Shown piece after piece: positions 29,980 through 40,316 of a DNA stretch of 40,316 bases. This stretch comes from Ectocarpus siliculosus (lineage: Eukaryota > Sar > Phaeophyceae > Ectocarpales > Ectocarpaceae): positions 236,229 to 276,544 of the forward strand of contig FN649726.1 of NCBI GenBank assembly GCA_000310025.1, in the 5' to 3' direction. The position numbers and the translations under genes were made by a program. Below the pieces are notes generated by a model. That model saw only the letters and a list, made by a program, of their open reading frames with translations. It did no database searches and was not told the origin of the DNA. Position 1 is the stretch's first letter; each line of letters starts with the position of its first letter.

Positions 29980-32517
29980 TCACGCGTGCACCGCTCGCCG
30001 GCCCACCCGCGGCCGCCCTGCCTGTAACTCGTGGACCCCCGCGGGTGTTGCACCCGTGGCAACACCTCCCATCGTCGACTTCCTCAGAGCGATGTAGCTG
30101 TCCAGCGCCTTCCTCAGCCTGGCGCCTGCCGCTAGGCGCTCCCCCAGCACCCCTTCTACATCCCTCGCGTACTCCATGAGGGCCGCCGGTCGCCGGTCCT
30201 GGTCCGCCTTGGACACCAGGTCCATGTCCTTGCGGGCGGCCGCGAGCGCGCTCCGGACGTCCTCCCTGTGCGCCGAGATGAGGTGCATGGCTAGCTCCGC
30301 CGCGCTCTCCCGCCGGCCGCCCTCCGCCGCCGACACTTGGTTTTCGCCGCAATCGATCTCGACCCTCCGGGCGGAAGCCGAGAATGATCCGACGGGATCA
30401 TCGTCTTCGTTCCACGCTTCCAAGGTCTCCGCCCTGATCCTTCGGGTGCCACTGCCGGCATCAGCTGCGTCTCGTCTCCCCGGGTAAAGACGCGCGACCT
30501 CCACTGTCGGGACCAACGCAGCGGTAGCGGGAGGGGCACCGCCGGTGTTAGACGGCGGCGGATGCCCCTCCAGAGATCGTCGTCTGGCAAGAGACTCCTC
30601 CTGCGCAACGGCGTGACTGCCGAACGACTTCGACCGCTCCGTCCACCCCCCCCCAGCCTGCGATCTAGAGACCCCCCTTGGGGACGCCCCCTCCGCCGTG
30701 CACTCCCCCGGGGCCGGGCGGCGAAGCGAATGGCCTGGCGGAGGCGCCAGCAGATGCTCGGCTGTTGCGTCGGAAGAGGAGATGCTGGCTCGCCCTCCCG
30801 CCTCGTCCAGCTGCACCGGCTCCAACGCGCTCCGGCGGTGCTCCGCCGCCGGCTTGCTCATCTTCTTCGGGCGCGACGGTCTCCTCTCGTGGGCGGTAGG
30901 CCGTCCGCGTGCCCCCTCCCCGTCGCTGCTGCTGCCAACCCCCCGTTGTTCGTGCCGCAACGCCGCGTCGTGGCGTTCCACGGCCAAGACTGCGACGCCC
31001 GTCTCAGGGGCCGCGGGCCTAGCTACCGCGAGCCTAGCTACCGGCTGCTGCTGCTGCTGCTGCCGCTGTAGCCTGCCTCTGTTGGCTGCGGGGGAAGGCG
31101 ACCTGACGGCAGCAGACGTCTGCTGATTCCTCCCCCTGACGGCCCCGTCGGCGTGCGGTGTCTTCGGCCGCCTGTGCGACGGCGGCAGGCGCTGGGCCTT
31201 GGCGGGGGTAAGGTGAGCTACCGCGGAAGGCGTGCTCTTGATGACAGCAGCGCGTGGCGACGCCGCCGCCGCACCCCTGGCCGCAGGCACCTCTAGCTCT
31301 CGCCGAAACCGCACAGAGGTTTGAGAAACAGAGGAAGGGGTCTTGTCTGCTGCCCGCGACTCCTTCGCGCCTGCGTCCCGCTGGCTGGCTGCTGCTGTTG
31401 CATGTGCTGCTGCCGCGTTGGGGGCTAAAGAAACCACGGAATCTGCCTGAGGCGCGGTTTTGTCTTCCGCGGCCCGGCCCCGCGCAAGCGCCAGCTTTAC
31501 TCTCTGGATCAGGTAGAAGAGCTGGGAGACGGATGTGGAGAACAGCAGTGAAGGAAGGATGCGTGTCCATGTCGGCGAGGCATGTGGGAAAAGGAACACA
31601 GCAAGGAACACAGCAGTGTACCAGTAATATCCATCGTTTTTTACTCCTCGTCGGTCAAATACATACGCATAAGTGACGTGAAGGCACACGTAGCGCATAA
31701 AAAATCTAGCATAAATGTCCCAAATGAGACAGCATGTCGAACGGGTATTTGGGAAAAGGGACACAAAAGCAGCATGAGATCGATCTAAAATACAAGCGTG
31801 GTCATGATATATGCCGGTCAACAACGTTGCTCAAAAGCATACCACGTGACATACATCGCACACCCAGCGTATTAAAATCTCGCACCGCAGCATGTCTGCT
31901 GCTACAACAATGTCTTGCGATAAAGCTCGTGATATGGCCGCACGCTCATTCACTAGGTGGCAGATGAAGGCATGTTGTACCTAGTGCAGCTCCATGGAAC
32001 AGAGGTAGACGCCCTCACTGCCCGTTAGCCTTCTTATTCGCTGCTGTCTTTCGTTTGTTACTGGCTGTAGGTCTTCTCGGTGAAACAGGCGGTTGGACAT
32101 TCGACATGGTATCCTACATACGCAGGGGCTATTGATGTCATGTTGTACACTGCTGCTGCGGTTTCAGAGCGCGGGCTCTGAGACAACCAGAGCTGCATCA
32201 ACTGGATCCATACCAGCCGCAGAGATCGATCAAGAGACACAACAAGCTACGTTGATGGGCATAGTCACGGGAGTCCGTTTCCTTTTGGCGCCGAGGTGAT
32301 GCAATCAACCAGCCTCGTGTGTGACTGCTGTACGTGTGTAGTCTCGGCTGCTGCATACCTTCTTGCGATCGTTTTGATCCGAGATTCCAAGCTCCGGAAA
32401 GTCAACCACGTCTAGCTCGGAGAGCATGTCCGGCGAGTCGATGCCCTGCCCGGCGAAGATGGGCACAGCATAGCCCAGACCGATCCCGTTCAACCAGCTG
32501 TCCACGAGATTGGCCAT
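29980..32517 (-). CDS. SAM-domain protein with kinesin-13-like tail and no motor domain
   Basis: Exon 1 is 32517-32359 (53 codons) and exon 2 is 31521-29980 (stop), phase 0, 566 aa. The SAM domain (about 4-66) spans the junction: LVDSWLNGIGLGYAVPIFAG, then LGISDQNDRKK, then exon 2 LFYLIQRVKLALARG. A W/LGI/DRKK-LF pattern of this kind is found at the N-terminus of KIF24-type kinesin-13s. Residues about 70-455 are low complexity (Ala/Arg/Pro/Ser, with a Q7 tract interrupted by R). Residues about 462-533 resemble the C-terminal helical tail of kinesin-13 (ELAMHLISAHREDV, then MEYARDVEGVLGERL and an L-rich helix ending LDSYIALR). A kinesin motor would need a GxxxxGKT/S P-loop, and there is none in either exon. 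It may be a centriole or microtubule-end regulator without motor activity, or the motor could sit in an exon inside the 837-nt intron, where I saw none. Confidence 0.65.
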
Positions 32518-33251
32518 AGTACTCCCGCTGTCTCTACTGGTATATCTGTCCCGTTGGCGCCAAATTTGATGATGTGGGGGCCCCCCGTTACGTTCTTGAT
32601 GCTGCTCCTCTCTTCCGTTTGATTCCTCACCAGAGGTCGTCGGTAACGCCAGCGATCCCAGCGATACTTGACACCAAGGGCCAGGTCTAGGTCTGGAACA
32701 GGTGCGAATCGATTAATTCCTAGAGTGGGCGCCAGGTCTATGCGCGCCCGCGGTGTGAGGGCAGAGGGCTGAGGGAAGGACGAGAGAAGAGCCATTTTTT
32801 TTTTTCGGAGATTTACGGAGAACCAGTAGTCTAAAAGAGGGAGATAGAAGGCGGTGGCCGGTGGGTTATTTAATCTTTGTTGGGCATGCCGGTGGTCTTC
32901 TCGCCCTGCGGAACTCTCCCTACCCGCTACATGTATGCCCTCTTCTTGATCAGAGAGACACATGCTTCATCTGCCAGTGGTGTTTTCCGTTTTTTTTCTC
33001 CTTGGACACGTTCCAAGTTGGTGTCGTTGTGTATGGAGGTGAAGCACAAACTTCGAATAGGTGTACAGGTGTGCACTAGTCTGTGCACTGCTGTGCACCT
33101 TTGTTGTTTTTGGTGATGTGTCTCCGTCGCCCCGTGAATGCCAGCTGCTCTGCGGTTCACCCACACTCGTATCGTAGGTAGTGGCACACACGGAAGAACG
33201 AAAAGATCTTGTAAACAGGCGAACTGAACACCCTTTCCTGGTGATGTTTGG
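32518..33251. other. Intergenic, upstream of the SAM-domain gene
   Basis: This should contain the promoter and 5' UTR of the minus-strand SAM-domain gene. I see no exon. Short GTGCACAG/GTGCACT repeats occur around 33060-33100. Confidence 0.45.
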
Positions 33252-33260
33252 CGTGTGCAT

Positions 33261-33579
33261 TTTTTTTTTTTATTGTCTTCACTTCAAATCAGCGCTCACA
33301 GCACTAGTGCCGTTTACTCCAACCCGTGGTCACACAGAAGAGCTCCTCTCTCCCCTCCCCTCGTGCGGTCCTTTGCCTTCGGTTTTTAACGCGAGAAGAG
33401 TTCCGCACTCTCTTCCGTCTGTGTACACACGAACTAGCGCTATCCACTAGGCCAGAAGCGGAAGCGAGAGAAAAACTCACTTCGCAAGAAAAGCTCGCTT
33501 TCGCCGGGATTCGAACCCCTGACCTGACCTCTTCTAGAAGGTTTCGAGGATACCAACTAGACCACCGGGGTGACCGGCT
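33261..33579 (-). mobile_element. Full-length tRNA-derived SINE
   Basis: A 319-nt element read on the minus strand. It begins AGCCGGTCACCCC, has an RNA polymerase III A box TGGTCTAGTTGG (33564-33553) and a B box GGTTCGAATCC (33517-33507), then a tRNA-unrelated body, and ends in a poly-A tail at 33261. It is flanked on both sides by the 9-bp direct repeat CGTGTGCAT (33252-33260 and 33580-33588), the target-site duplication expected of L1-type retrotransposition. A second A-box-like TGGCCTAGTGG lies in the body at 33454-33444. The T-stem pairs poorly, so it is not a working tRNA. A 3' fragment of the same family lies at about 4303-4381. Confidence 0.9.
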
Positions 33580-33588
33580 CGTGTGCAT

Positions 33589-34673
33589 GCCAAGCCTCAA
33601 AACATGTGCTGCGTATGCTGCGTGAGAGTAGCCGAAGTCCTGGCTCGATGCCATTCAATGTCACAAAATGAGGACGGGACACCCCTCCGTGATCTCTTCG
33701 TGAAGCCGACATTGTGGAATGTGCTGTAGAATTCACATGAACGAAGAGCTGCACGCCTACATAGACCAAACTATATCGGCTCTAGCAGCTGTTCATTTTG
33801 CAACCAAACAAAAATAACAGAGCAGTGCACCCAGTTGAGCTGTGAGACCAAGGGTTTTTGACAGAGCGAAAACAAGAGACAATACGCACAAGATATCTTC
33901 AGTAGATGCATACTTGAAATTTCACGGTGCTGAAAACAAACTCCAAGAGGCCCGTGCAAGAAAAAGACAACCACTCCAGATAGGGCCGTATTCCGAGCGT
34001 TCACAGCTCCACCACAAATCCGTACATCCCAAAGTTGCAGATATGCACACAGAGCCCGCCGCTCACGCGAGCACGGGGGGGCAAGAACACCGCACTCCTA
34101 TATACACGCTGAATGCAACACCTGATGGACATACGTACTAGCTCAAGCTGGCTGGACACAGGCGGCCCCAGCTGACCCGCACGTGTTCGGGAGCCTATGA
34201 CGCGAATCACACGAATAGCAAAAGGTTGACCCTTCCTTGTAAAGTAGGAAAGCACTCAAATCACGAACTACAGCTCCCTTTTACGTATTCCCACCCCAAA
34301 GCCCCGGTGAACTACCTTAACCTTTGGCCACAGCAGCAAAAGATCCGCAGGTATCGTGTCGCAGAAACGTCGCTCCTACTTCCCCACAAAAGAGGCTGCG
34401 CCCTTGCGGGGTGTGGACACCCTCCGTTCGAGACAGTTTTCGGTTCATGTGCAAGCAGCTCTTATCCCTTCCCTCCGGGCGTCGTTCTCCCAGAAGCAGT
34501 AATCGCCTCGTCGTCGCTGATGTAATGAGCGACCACGGCAAGGATACATTCGCATTTTTCCTCTGGTCTCCCTTCGCCTGCTGCCCACCTCAAAACACGT
34601 CTCCCAGCACAAAATAGAGTCGCATTGCGGCAACGTGACCCGCTCTTCACCACCTTGTTCCCTATCTGGGGCA
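33589..34673. other. Intergenic, no gene seen
   Basis: This lies between the SINE and the 3' end of the minus-strand MIC13-like gene. No domain-bearing frame was found. The long minus-strand frame running from 34999 to 34445 overlaps the called exon in another frame and looks like its shadow. Confidence 0.45.
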
Positions 34674-36175
34674 TCATGAATCCCGTGGTTCGTCACCACC
34701 CTCGGCCTTGCCCTCCGTCGCACTTCCGCGGCCATACAAGGCGCTGAATACCGTATCGGAGCATCGCAAAACAGCCGCGTTCCACTTGGTGCGGGCATCC
34801 GTGACGAGGTGGTGCTCACCCGCTGGCGCGGGTTCCGGTAAGCCGCTGACGACCCCCCTGCTCGTTTCCGAATTGAAGCTAGAGCCGCGTGGGCAACCGC
34901 CGCGCTCGCCTTTTGGTCTCCCAAACTGGCGAGGCATCTGGCACGGCAACACATATTTTTTGAGGGCCACCGAGGGAATGGGCCAGGATCGCAAGACAAA
35001 CAGGAAAACTGGTCACAAGCTGGAGTAGAGGACGTGAATATTAGGTGCAGGAATGATCGTCTTTGTTGTCAGGTGTTGCAGGGTACGTGCAGTTGTTGTA
35101 GGGTACCCTGAAGTTAGAGGGGTGCAAACATGTGACCTGCCTGTCCTGTGCATGGGAAATGCATGCGAAAACATTGGTGGACACTCCGACTTCGTCGACA
35201 CGGTCGGTTGAGGGTGCGAGTAAGACGAGTGAAGATCGAGCACCCTACGGTATACTAATACATCATCACAAACCTTAACTTTGAAGTAGTTCAGGCGCTC
35301 ACGCTATAGCTACATCGCCAACGTCGTGACGTGTTGATCGACTAGTGGAGCAGGCCAGGTCCATTTGAAACTGGTGTGGGAACTTGCTGGTAGTCTGCGG
35401 AAGCTTGCTGGGGGCGCCAGTATTCATCGAGTATGGAGTATTCAGTAGCGGCTGAAAACACTTCGGAAGTGCAAACTAATTGTCAGCTAAAATAATCCCA
35501 CATGATCATGACCATAGTCGCCACATGCTAGTGTTGCCGCGGTTGTTGATTATTTTCCTAATGGGGGCCCACAGGCAGCGTGCTACAGATTCTGAGAGTG
35601 TCGATGATACCGGACCATATGCAGCAGTGCCTTCAAGTTCTTGCCCCTACAGCAGTATGTACAGCTCTACACGCGGACACGTTTGAGTACATACATACTC
35701 CATATGTACTCCCCAAACCCAAAAACAACTAATTAAATCAAACACCCCCATATATTTTAATTGTACCACCTTCATGTACACCTCAAACCCAAAAACAATT
35801 AAATAATTCAAACACCCCCGTATATTTTATATTGGTATATTTTATATTGGTACATCAAATGTGTATGTCTTCTACACACACCAGAATGCAAACGACAACA
35901 GCAAAAACTCCAGGTGTATGATACTGCCGTTGGAACCATACAGTCAAACTAACTGCGCGTTCACTCCATCCAACCCCGTGAAGTAGGGTGGCACCCCAAG
36001 GCACTACAGTAGTACTGCACATCACCTTCCGCACAGGGTAGTAGGGCTCGACCCCGTCGGCCTTGAAGTGCTTCGACATTAGCTTATTCCTAGAGGTGAC
36101 CAGATCGCGCGACAGGTACGCGTAGCCCACACCAGAGGCAACCAGCCCCACAAGAAATGATGGGATGGTAGACAT
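34674..36175 (-). CDS. Candidate MICOS subunit, MIC13/QIL1-like small membrane protein
   Basis: Exon 1 is 36175-36026 (50 codons) and exon 2 is 34937-34674, phase 0, intron 1088 nt, 137 aa. The N-terminus MSTIPSFLVGLVASGVGYAY followed by LSRDLVTSRNKL is a single glycine-bearing membrane segment (G10, G15, G17) followed by a charged helix. The middle is Gly/Ser/Pro-rich. The C-terminal part has TKWNAAVLRCSDTVFSALYG, with a Trp-Asn pair at residues 102-103. MIC13/QIL1 of animals and related MIC12 of fungi are small inner-membrane proteins with a Gly-motif TM segment at the N-terminus and a WN motif near the C-terminus. The order and size here match (human MIC13 is about 118 aa). If correct, it bridges MICOS subcomplexes at mitochondrial cristae junctions. 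Joining the two exons is inference; exon 1 alone could belong to another small membrane protein. Confidence 0.45.
35704..35852. repeat. AT-rich tandem duplication
   Basis: Two ~70-bp units (from 35704 and 35774) share ATGTAC.CC(C/T)CAAACCCAAAAACAA, TTAAAT, TCAAACACCCCC and TATATTTTA. Two copies of TATATTTTATATTGG follow. A weaker relative (ATGTACTCCCCAAACC...) occurs at 39364. The array lies inside the intron of the MIC13-like gene. Confidence 0.7.
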
Positions 36176-37987
36176 GGTTGTTGCGCGTCTGGCGTGGTGT
36201 GAAAACAGCAGACAGGAGTAGCTGTCTCGGCAGCCTGAGCGGGAGCGGGAGTTGGCGTAGCACACGACACGAGGGAGTCCCTGCAGATAGGGCATAAACT
36301 GTCCATGATCCCCCCAGATTGCATTTGCGTTGCCCCGCCATGCATGCCGCAAATGAACGCCGCTGCGTACCATGCGTTGCGTATGGCGTACCTTTCCTGA
36401 CTGACTGAGAGACCTGGGGAAAGGAGAGTATTTCACCTTGTAGTGGTTCGCTGCTCTGCGTTGGCAACCCCCAGCCATTCGTGCTTGCAGAGGGCTCCTA
36501 CCGCGAGGCACGCTTGTTGTTCTTGGGGGGGGGAACACCATGGTGCGAGAGGTGAGAGCCTTGGCGTTGCATCATGAAAAGCTTTTGTTGTTGCTGGCGT
36601 CACAGACAAAAATCTTGCATAGTTTTATTTGCTTCCCAGCTGTCGGGTTCGGGGTCCTCTAGTTTTGAGGCATGTCGCACTAGGCCCCACGTCGTTTCAG
36701 GGGGGGAAGCCGCGCTCGATCAAGGTTGTGCAACGACCAGGGACCGCTGTGCCAGACATCCTCGTCAGTGCAGCTTATTTTCAAGAAGGATAATTTCAAA
36801 AATCTCCTACTACATTGTATCGCGACGAACAACGCTCGTCGTTTTTTTTTTTTGCACGTCTCGCTTTTGGCCCCTGCAGCGCCGGAAAAACATAATTTCA
36901 CTAAATACGTTCCTGCTCTACAGCAGGACTGCTGTACATAGTAGCCGTATGCATGGGGCCACACTGACACTTCAGCGTGCGTAGCATGAAGCATTCGGCA
37001 TGTACTGATACGTTAAGTCCATCTCATCGAGGTCTCTAATTCAGTCTATTCCGTACATGTAGATAGATAGACTTCACGGTCGAATACACTGACAAACCCG
37101 GAATAACCTTGATCATCACTACCGTATGTATTTATTTTCGTTCGATGTTGCTCTTGTTGTCACGATTTTGGGACGGTTCCGATCCTGTTGAGTACCTCCC
37201 AACATTCGGTACGGTTCCTACTGACCCGGACACCTTCGTAAGCAAGCGATGTAGCTACTGCCATAGCCTAGACCAACTGTTTCCACCTGTACTCCGATTT
37301 TTTTTTTTTTTTGAAAAGCCGAAGAGGATCCACTAAAACAAGCGAAAAATCAACAATACTCGTACTTCCAAAGGCCCCCTAGACACAGCAGTTAATAGCG
37401 GAATTTGAGCAAGCAACGTTTTGGACAAAAGAAAGCGGTTCGATAAGGGACATCGACGCACAGAGAGAGCCCGTCGCTGCCCCCTCCCACTCGCCGCGCA
37501 AGGGCCAGGCAAACGAAACGAACACAAGTCAACCATGGACGTGGAAGATGGTTGAAACGTACACTTCAAGCGACGACGAGCGGAGCCGAAGTTCGCCCAC
37601 CTCCACACCTCATGCACTCTCGAGATATTTGTCTGCTAGATAACCACCACCACCACCACCACCATGTCCCATGAACTTATCATCCTTTGCCGCCACTGCT
37701 GCCCACCCGCTCCAAACGTGTCTACTGGATGTACATCGTATAAATATCGTCTATATTCCTTTCTGGTGTCACCACGCCGACCGCTACTACGGTGTTGGGG
37801 TGTTGTCTTTCAATTTTTTCTGGAGGTCGGGTGTTGGTTAGACTACTGGTGTGCTTCCTTTTTCTTTACGTTGGCACCAGCCGGGGGTCGCAGAGGGGTA
37901 GCCCTGCACGTGCTTTTTTTCTTCTCTCCTCCCCTCCTGCTCTGCGATAATGCGGCAAGGCAATCTAACCGTGATCACTGTACAATA

Positions 37988-38312
37988 GAGGCGGAGAAAA
38001 TTTCACCCCCCCTATGGACCGACTTTCAAAGCTCGATTCGATTGCTCCACGACCAAGATTGTCTGTACCGCACCGTGATATTCCGTAAGAGGCGGAGAGA
38101 TGCCACCCCCCCTAAACCGACTTTCAAAGGTCGATGCGATTGCTCCACAACCAAGTGGGTGCGGAAATAGCTCGATACGTCTATACATTCGGAAAGACCT
38201 GGACGAAACGTTTCCAAACCCACCCTTTTTGGTGTTGGCACATGATTAGTTGTGGAGCATTCGTGTACTGAAAATCGGTTCAAGGGGGTGGGTGCCATCT
38301 CTCCGCCTCTTC
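37988..38312. repeat. Three-copy ~70-bp repeat forming a fold-back structure
   Basis: Copy 1 (about 37988-38057) and copy 2 (about 38089-38155) are direct repeats sharing GAGGCGGAGA, CACCCCCCCTA..ACCGACTTTC, CGATTGCTCCAC and ACCAAG. Copy 3 (about 38246-38312) is the inverse of copy 2, so copies 2 and 3 form an imperfect hairpin with about 70-bp arms and a ~90-nt loop. This resembles a MITE-like fold-back element, though no target-site duplication was established. Confidence 0.65.
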
Positions 38313-38639
38313 CGGTATGTGGCCATGGCGCAGGGGGCTGATGTCCTGACAGATTGTTTTCCAACAGGAGGATGGCGTTTACTATGCATGCGTCGACATT
38401 CACTCATATGGCTGTCTGCTGTCGGCGTAAATCAGGACTCGCGCGTATTTGTCCGTGACTTAGACGTTGTTCCGAGTGGGTCTTGCGAGGACAGCGGCAG
38501 CGTCGTGCTCCTCGCCATTTTTCTCAGCTGCCCGCTTGACGTATATTGTTGTCCTGCAATATTCGTAAGCTTGTTCCTGGCGTGCGGCGCCTTGTCCCCT
38601 GTTCTTCTCTGTTGTTTTGATTGCCCTTTCCATTCTTCT

Positions 38640-38661
38640 TCTGCTGCTGCTGCTGCTGCTG
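38640..38661 (+). repeat. CTG trinucleotide microsatellite
   Basis: Seven consecutive GCT/CTG units run from about 38640. They create the poly-Ala/Ser/Gln frames seen there, so I do not treat those frames as coding. Confidence 0.8.
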
Positions 38662-38807
38662 CCCCTGCTCTCCCCCCTGGGTTGATGAACCCAATGACTC
38701 CAGGATGATTTCGCGTGGCAAGTTATCGTCGTGCAGACTCGAAGAGACCACACGGGCATCACCAAACAACAGGTAGGCTGAAAACGAGCACCAGCCAACT
38801 GTATACA

Positions 38808-39714
38808 ATGTCCTCTCTCAATCGCCTTGACGTAAGTACCATGTGACTACTACGGAGTATTGGAGGTGCCGCGGCGAGATATCCGGGGGGCGGGGGGGGA
38901 GATATTGCACCTCGTCCAGAGACGGATCCTATCGAGAGATTGGAATTTTGCGAGCAGTTGCAAAGGATATCAACGCCCTCTTCCTATGTTTTTGTTGGAA
39001 CCGCAGTTGTTTCACCCTCCATACAATATAGAGCATGAGTTCCGTGCCCGCTCACTGATCTACTTCCATGTTATCTCCAGTAATGGATTTGGAAACCCGT
39101 CGTGTCGAGGTGCAGACGGTGACACCGCCCCCTCAATGCCCCATGCGTACAGTCCATTGGCGTACCTCCGATAACAAGTAGAGCACCCGCTCCCCCTCTT
39201 TCCTTTGTGTAACATAATTTTTAGCACGAAACTAGGCGACTACGAGCGAAACGAAGGCCCCAAGGAAAAGCACGAGCGTGCAGAAACGGCACCCGCCAAG
39301 CACCATGCGGTTGCAAAACAACGCCTCCCTCGACCCGAGCCGTGTGCCACCTTTCGCTGCAATATGTACTCCCCAAACCTGAAAAATGAAAAGCACCCAA
39401 AACAAAAACACAACCAACACCCCTAATTCACATCTCCTCCCCCCCCCCCCCCCTGATAACTTTACAACCTTCCCTTGCTTATGTGTCGACGCGCTAATTG
39501 CCTTTTTTCTCGGAACAAACTCTCCCGCCGCCTCCTGCCGCACTCAGGAGCTACCGCTCCAGATCACCATCACCTACGGAGACGAGAAGGTTTCTACGCC
39601 TCTGGTGCGAGCGAGACAGCCGCTTTGGAACTTCTGGACCCAGCTGCCAGACAAGGGGGGGTCGGAGGGTATGGTGTTTTCTCTTGTCGGCCGGGACAGC
39701 TCAACTGGGAAAAT
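38808..39714 (+). CDS. 5' part of a possible C2-domain protein, running off the window
   Basis: A short first exon 38808-38831 encodes MSSLNRLD and ends at a perfect GTAAGT donor. Exon 2 runs 39548-39714 after the acceptor CCGCACTCAG and ends at GTGAGT, phase 2. The joined phase-0 product continues ELPLQITITYGDEKVSTPLV, RARQPLWNFWTQLPD and MVFSLVGRDSSTGK. The pattern YG..K..T.(L/V)...PLWN, then a hydrophobic strand and D, resembles the core of a C2 domain (calcium/lipid binding), but only part is visible. A CT-rich acceptor at about 39736-39757 follows, with a possible NAGNAG (TAGCAG). The next exon is uncertain and may lie outside the window. The intervening 716-nt intron is an assumption. 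Confidence 0.35.
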
Positions 39715-40316
39715 GTGAGTGCTCTCTGTTGCTCTCTCTCTCTCTCTCTCTCTAGCAGGTGGAGTCATTTCGTGCGGTCTAAATGTGTTGTGTTAATCAA
39801 CGGTTTCAAGAATTTATGTTTGAAAGCACTCTTGAGGTTTTGTGCGTGGGACTCTGAAGGATTCGGAGTTCGTATGGGCTTGTGGTAGAAGAAGAGAGTA
39901 GGCCACGGCGATGGGCCATGAAGCTGAACATCCAGGTTTGGTGATGAGTTTTTTATATTAGCACTGCTGTAGTCTAACACCGGTGGGGCGTGATGTTCCG
40001 GACAGAAACAAATCACCGAATCTTGAGCGTCGAAATATTGATTAAATCTCTCAGTTCTACGGCAACATCATTGGTATGCACAATACAACTGCAAGCAAAA
40101 GAGTCTTGAGTCGAAATGTTGATAGCAACTTCTCTCGGACCTTCTTCCTGCTCTCCACTTCCCATCCCGCCTCTGTCCCTCACTCTTGCTCTTCCCACCT
40201 CTCCATCCGCTCCGGCCCGTTGCCTTGTACTCATGAGACAACCTACAATAACGCCTCTTTGCTTCCGCTGACGCCCCCCCCCCCCCCCCCAAAATGCATT
40301 ACAAATATACATCTCA
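39715..40316. other. Window edge, probably intron of the C2-like gene
   Basis: It begins with the splice donor of the C2-like exon and a (CT)n tract, and holds a 17-bp poly-C run at 40274-40290. No other exon is convincing. Confidence 0.4.

Larger units (their letters stand above)
36176..38807. other. 2.6 kb without a recognisable gene
   Basis: This starts with the likely 5' UTR/promoter of the MIC13-like gene. It contains a short (ACC)n run at 37643-37663, the fold-back repeat at 37988-38312 and a CTG microsatellite near 38640-38660. Open frames here are short or derive from the repeats. Confidence 0.45.

Noticed and set aside
33499-33579. tRNA gene on the minus strand
   Set aside because: A and B boxes are present, but stems pair badly (T-stem 3 bp, irregular anticodon arm) and the unit is flanked by target-site duplications with a poly-A tail, so it is a SINE head.
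34445-34999. 184-aa minus-strand open frame
   Set aside because: It overlaps the MIC13-like exon in another frame; the exon frame has better composition, a phase-matched acceptor and a WN motif.
38250-38708. 152-aa plus-strand open frame with poly-Ala
   Set aside because: It is produced by the fold-back repeat and the CTG microsatellite and has no start or splice support.
1-40316. CRISPR arrays, bacterial operons, viral or toxin genes
   Set aside because: No regularly spaced direct repeats, no bacterial ribosome-binding sites or polycistronic layout, and no recognisable viral or toxin protein was seen.

Overview
This is a eukaryotic nuclear window with no bacterial-style operons. Genes lie on both strands, are 1-4 kb apart and carry GT-AG introns of roughly 0.1-1.8 kb. 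Exons are GC-rich and rich in Ala/Gly/Ser/Pro, and there are many poly-C/poly-G runs and a 100-N gap. The gene content (flagellar PG-rich-repeat protein, Golgi sugar transferase, PEX10, CDC26, mitochondrial ribosomal protein mL49) and the texture fit a flagellate-forming stramenopile such as a brown alga (Ectocarpus-like). That taxonomic placement is inference.

Layout. 1.8-6.1 kb (-): a five-exon gene for a 650-aa low-complexity protein I do not recognise. 6.1-9.9 kb: no certain gene. 9.9-12.2 kb (+): mL49/IMG2, 5' end not found, interrupted by an assembly fault. 13.2-14.4 kb (-): CDC26, then a second 277-aa ORF starting 33 nt after its stop, an apparent two-ORF transcription unit. 15.1-19.2 kb (+): a four-exon Golgi-type nucleotide-diphospho-sugar transferase. 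20.0-21.0 kb (+): a three-exon 139-aa protein of unknown function. 22.9-25.7 kb (-): a sperm-tail PG-rich repeat (SHIPPO/ODF3-like) protein, divergent from PEX10. 26.1-28.6 kb (+): complete four-exon PEX10. 30.0-32.5 kb (-): a protein with an N-terminal SAM domain and a kinesin-13-like C-terminal tail but no motor domain. 33.3-33.6 kb: a tRNA-derived SINE with target-site duplication. 34.7-36.2 kb (-): a candidate MICOS MIC13-like protein. 38.8-39.7 kb (+): the start of a possible C2-domain gene running off the window.

Exon structures were built by hand from reading frame, splice phase and GT/AG sites. Where I give a full gene, the phases of all junctions agree and the summed length is a multiple of three. 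No transcript data were available.

The strongest points for follow-up are: the 742-bp false duplication around the N gap; the CDC26 two-ORF unit, which recalls the plant CDC26-TTM3 bicistron but with a different partner; the motorless SAM/kinesin-13-tail protein; the MIC13 candidate; and the SINE family.
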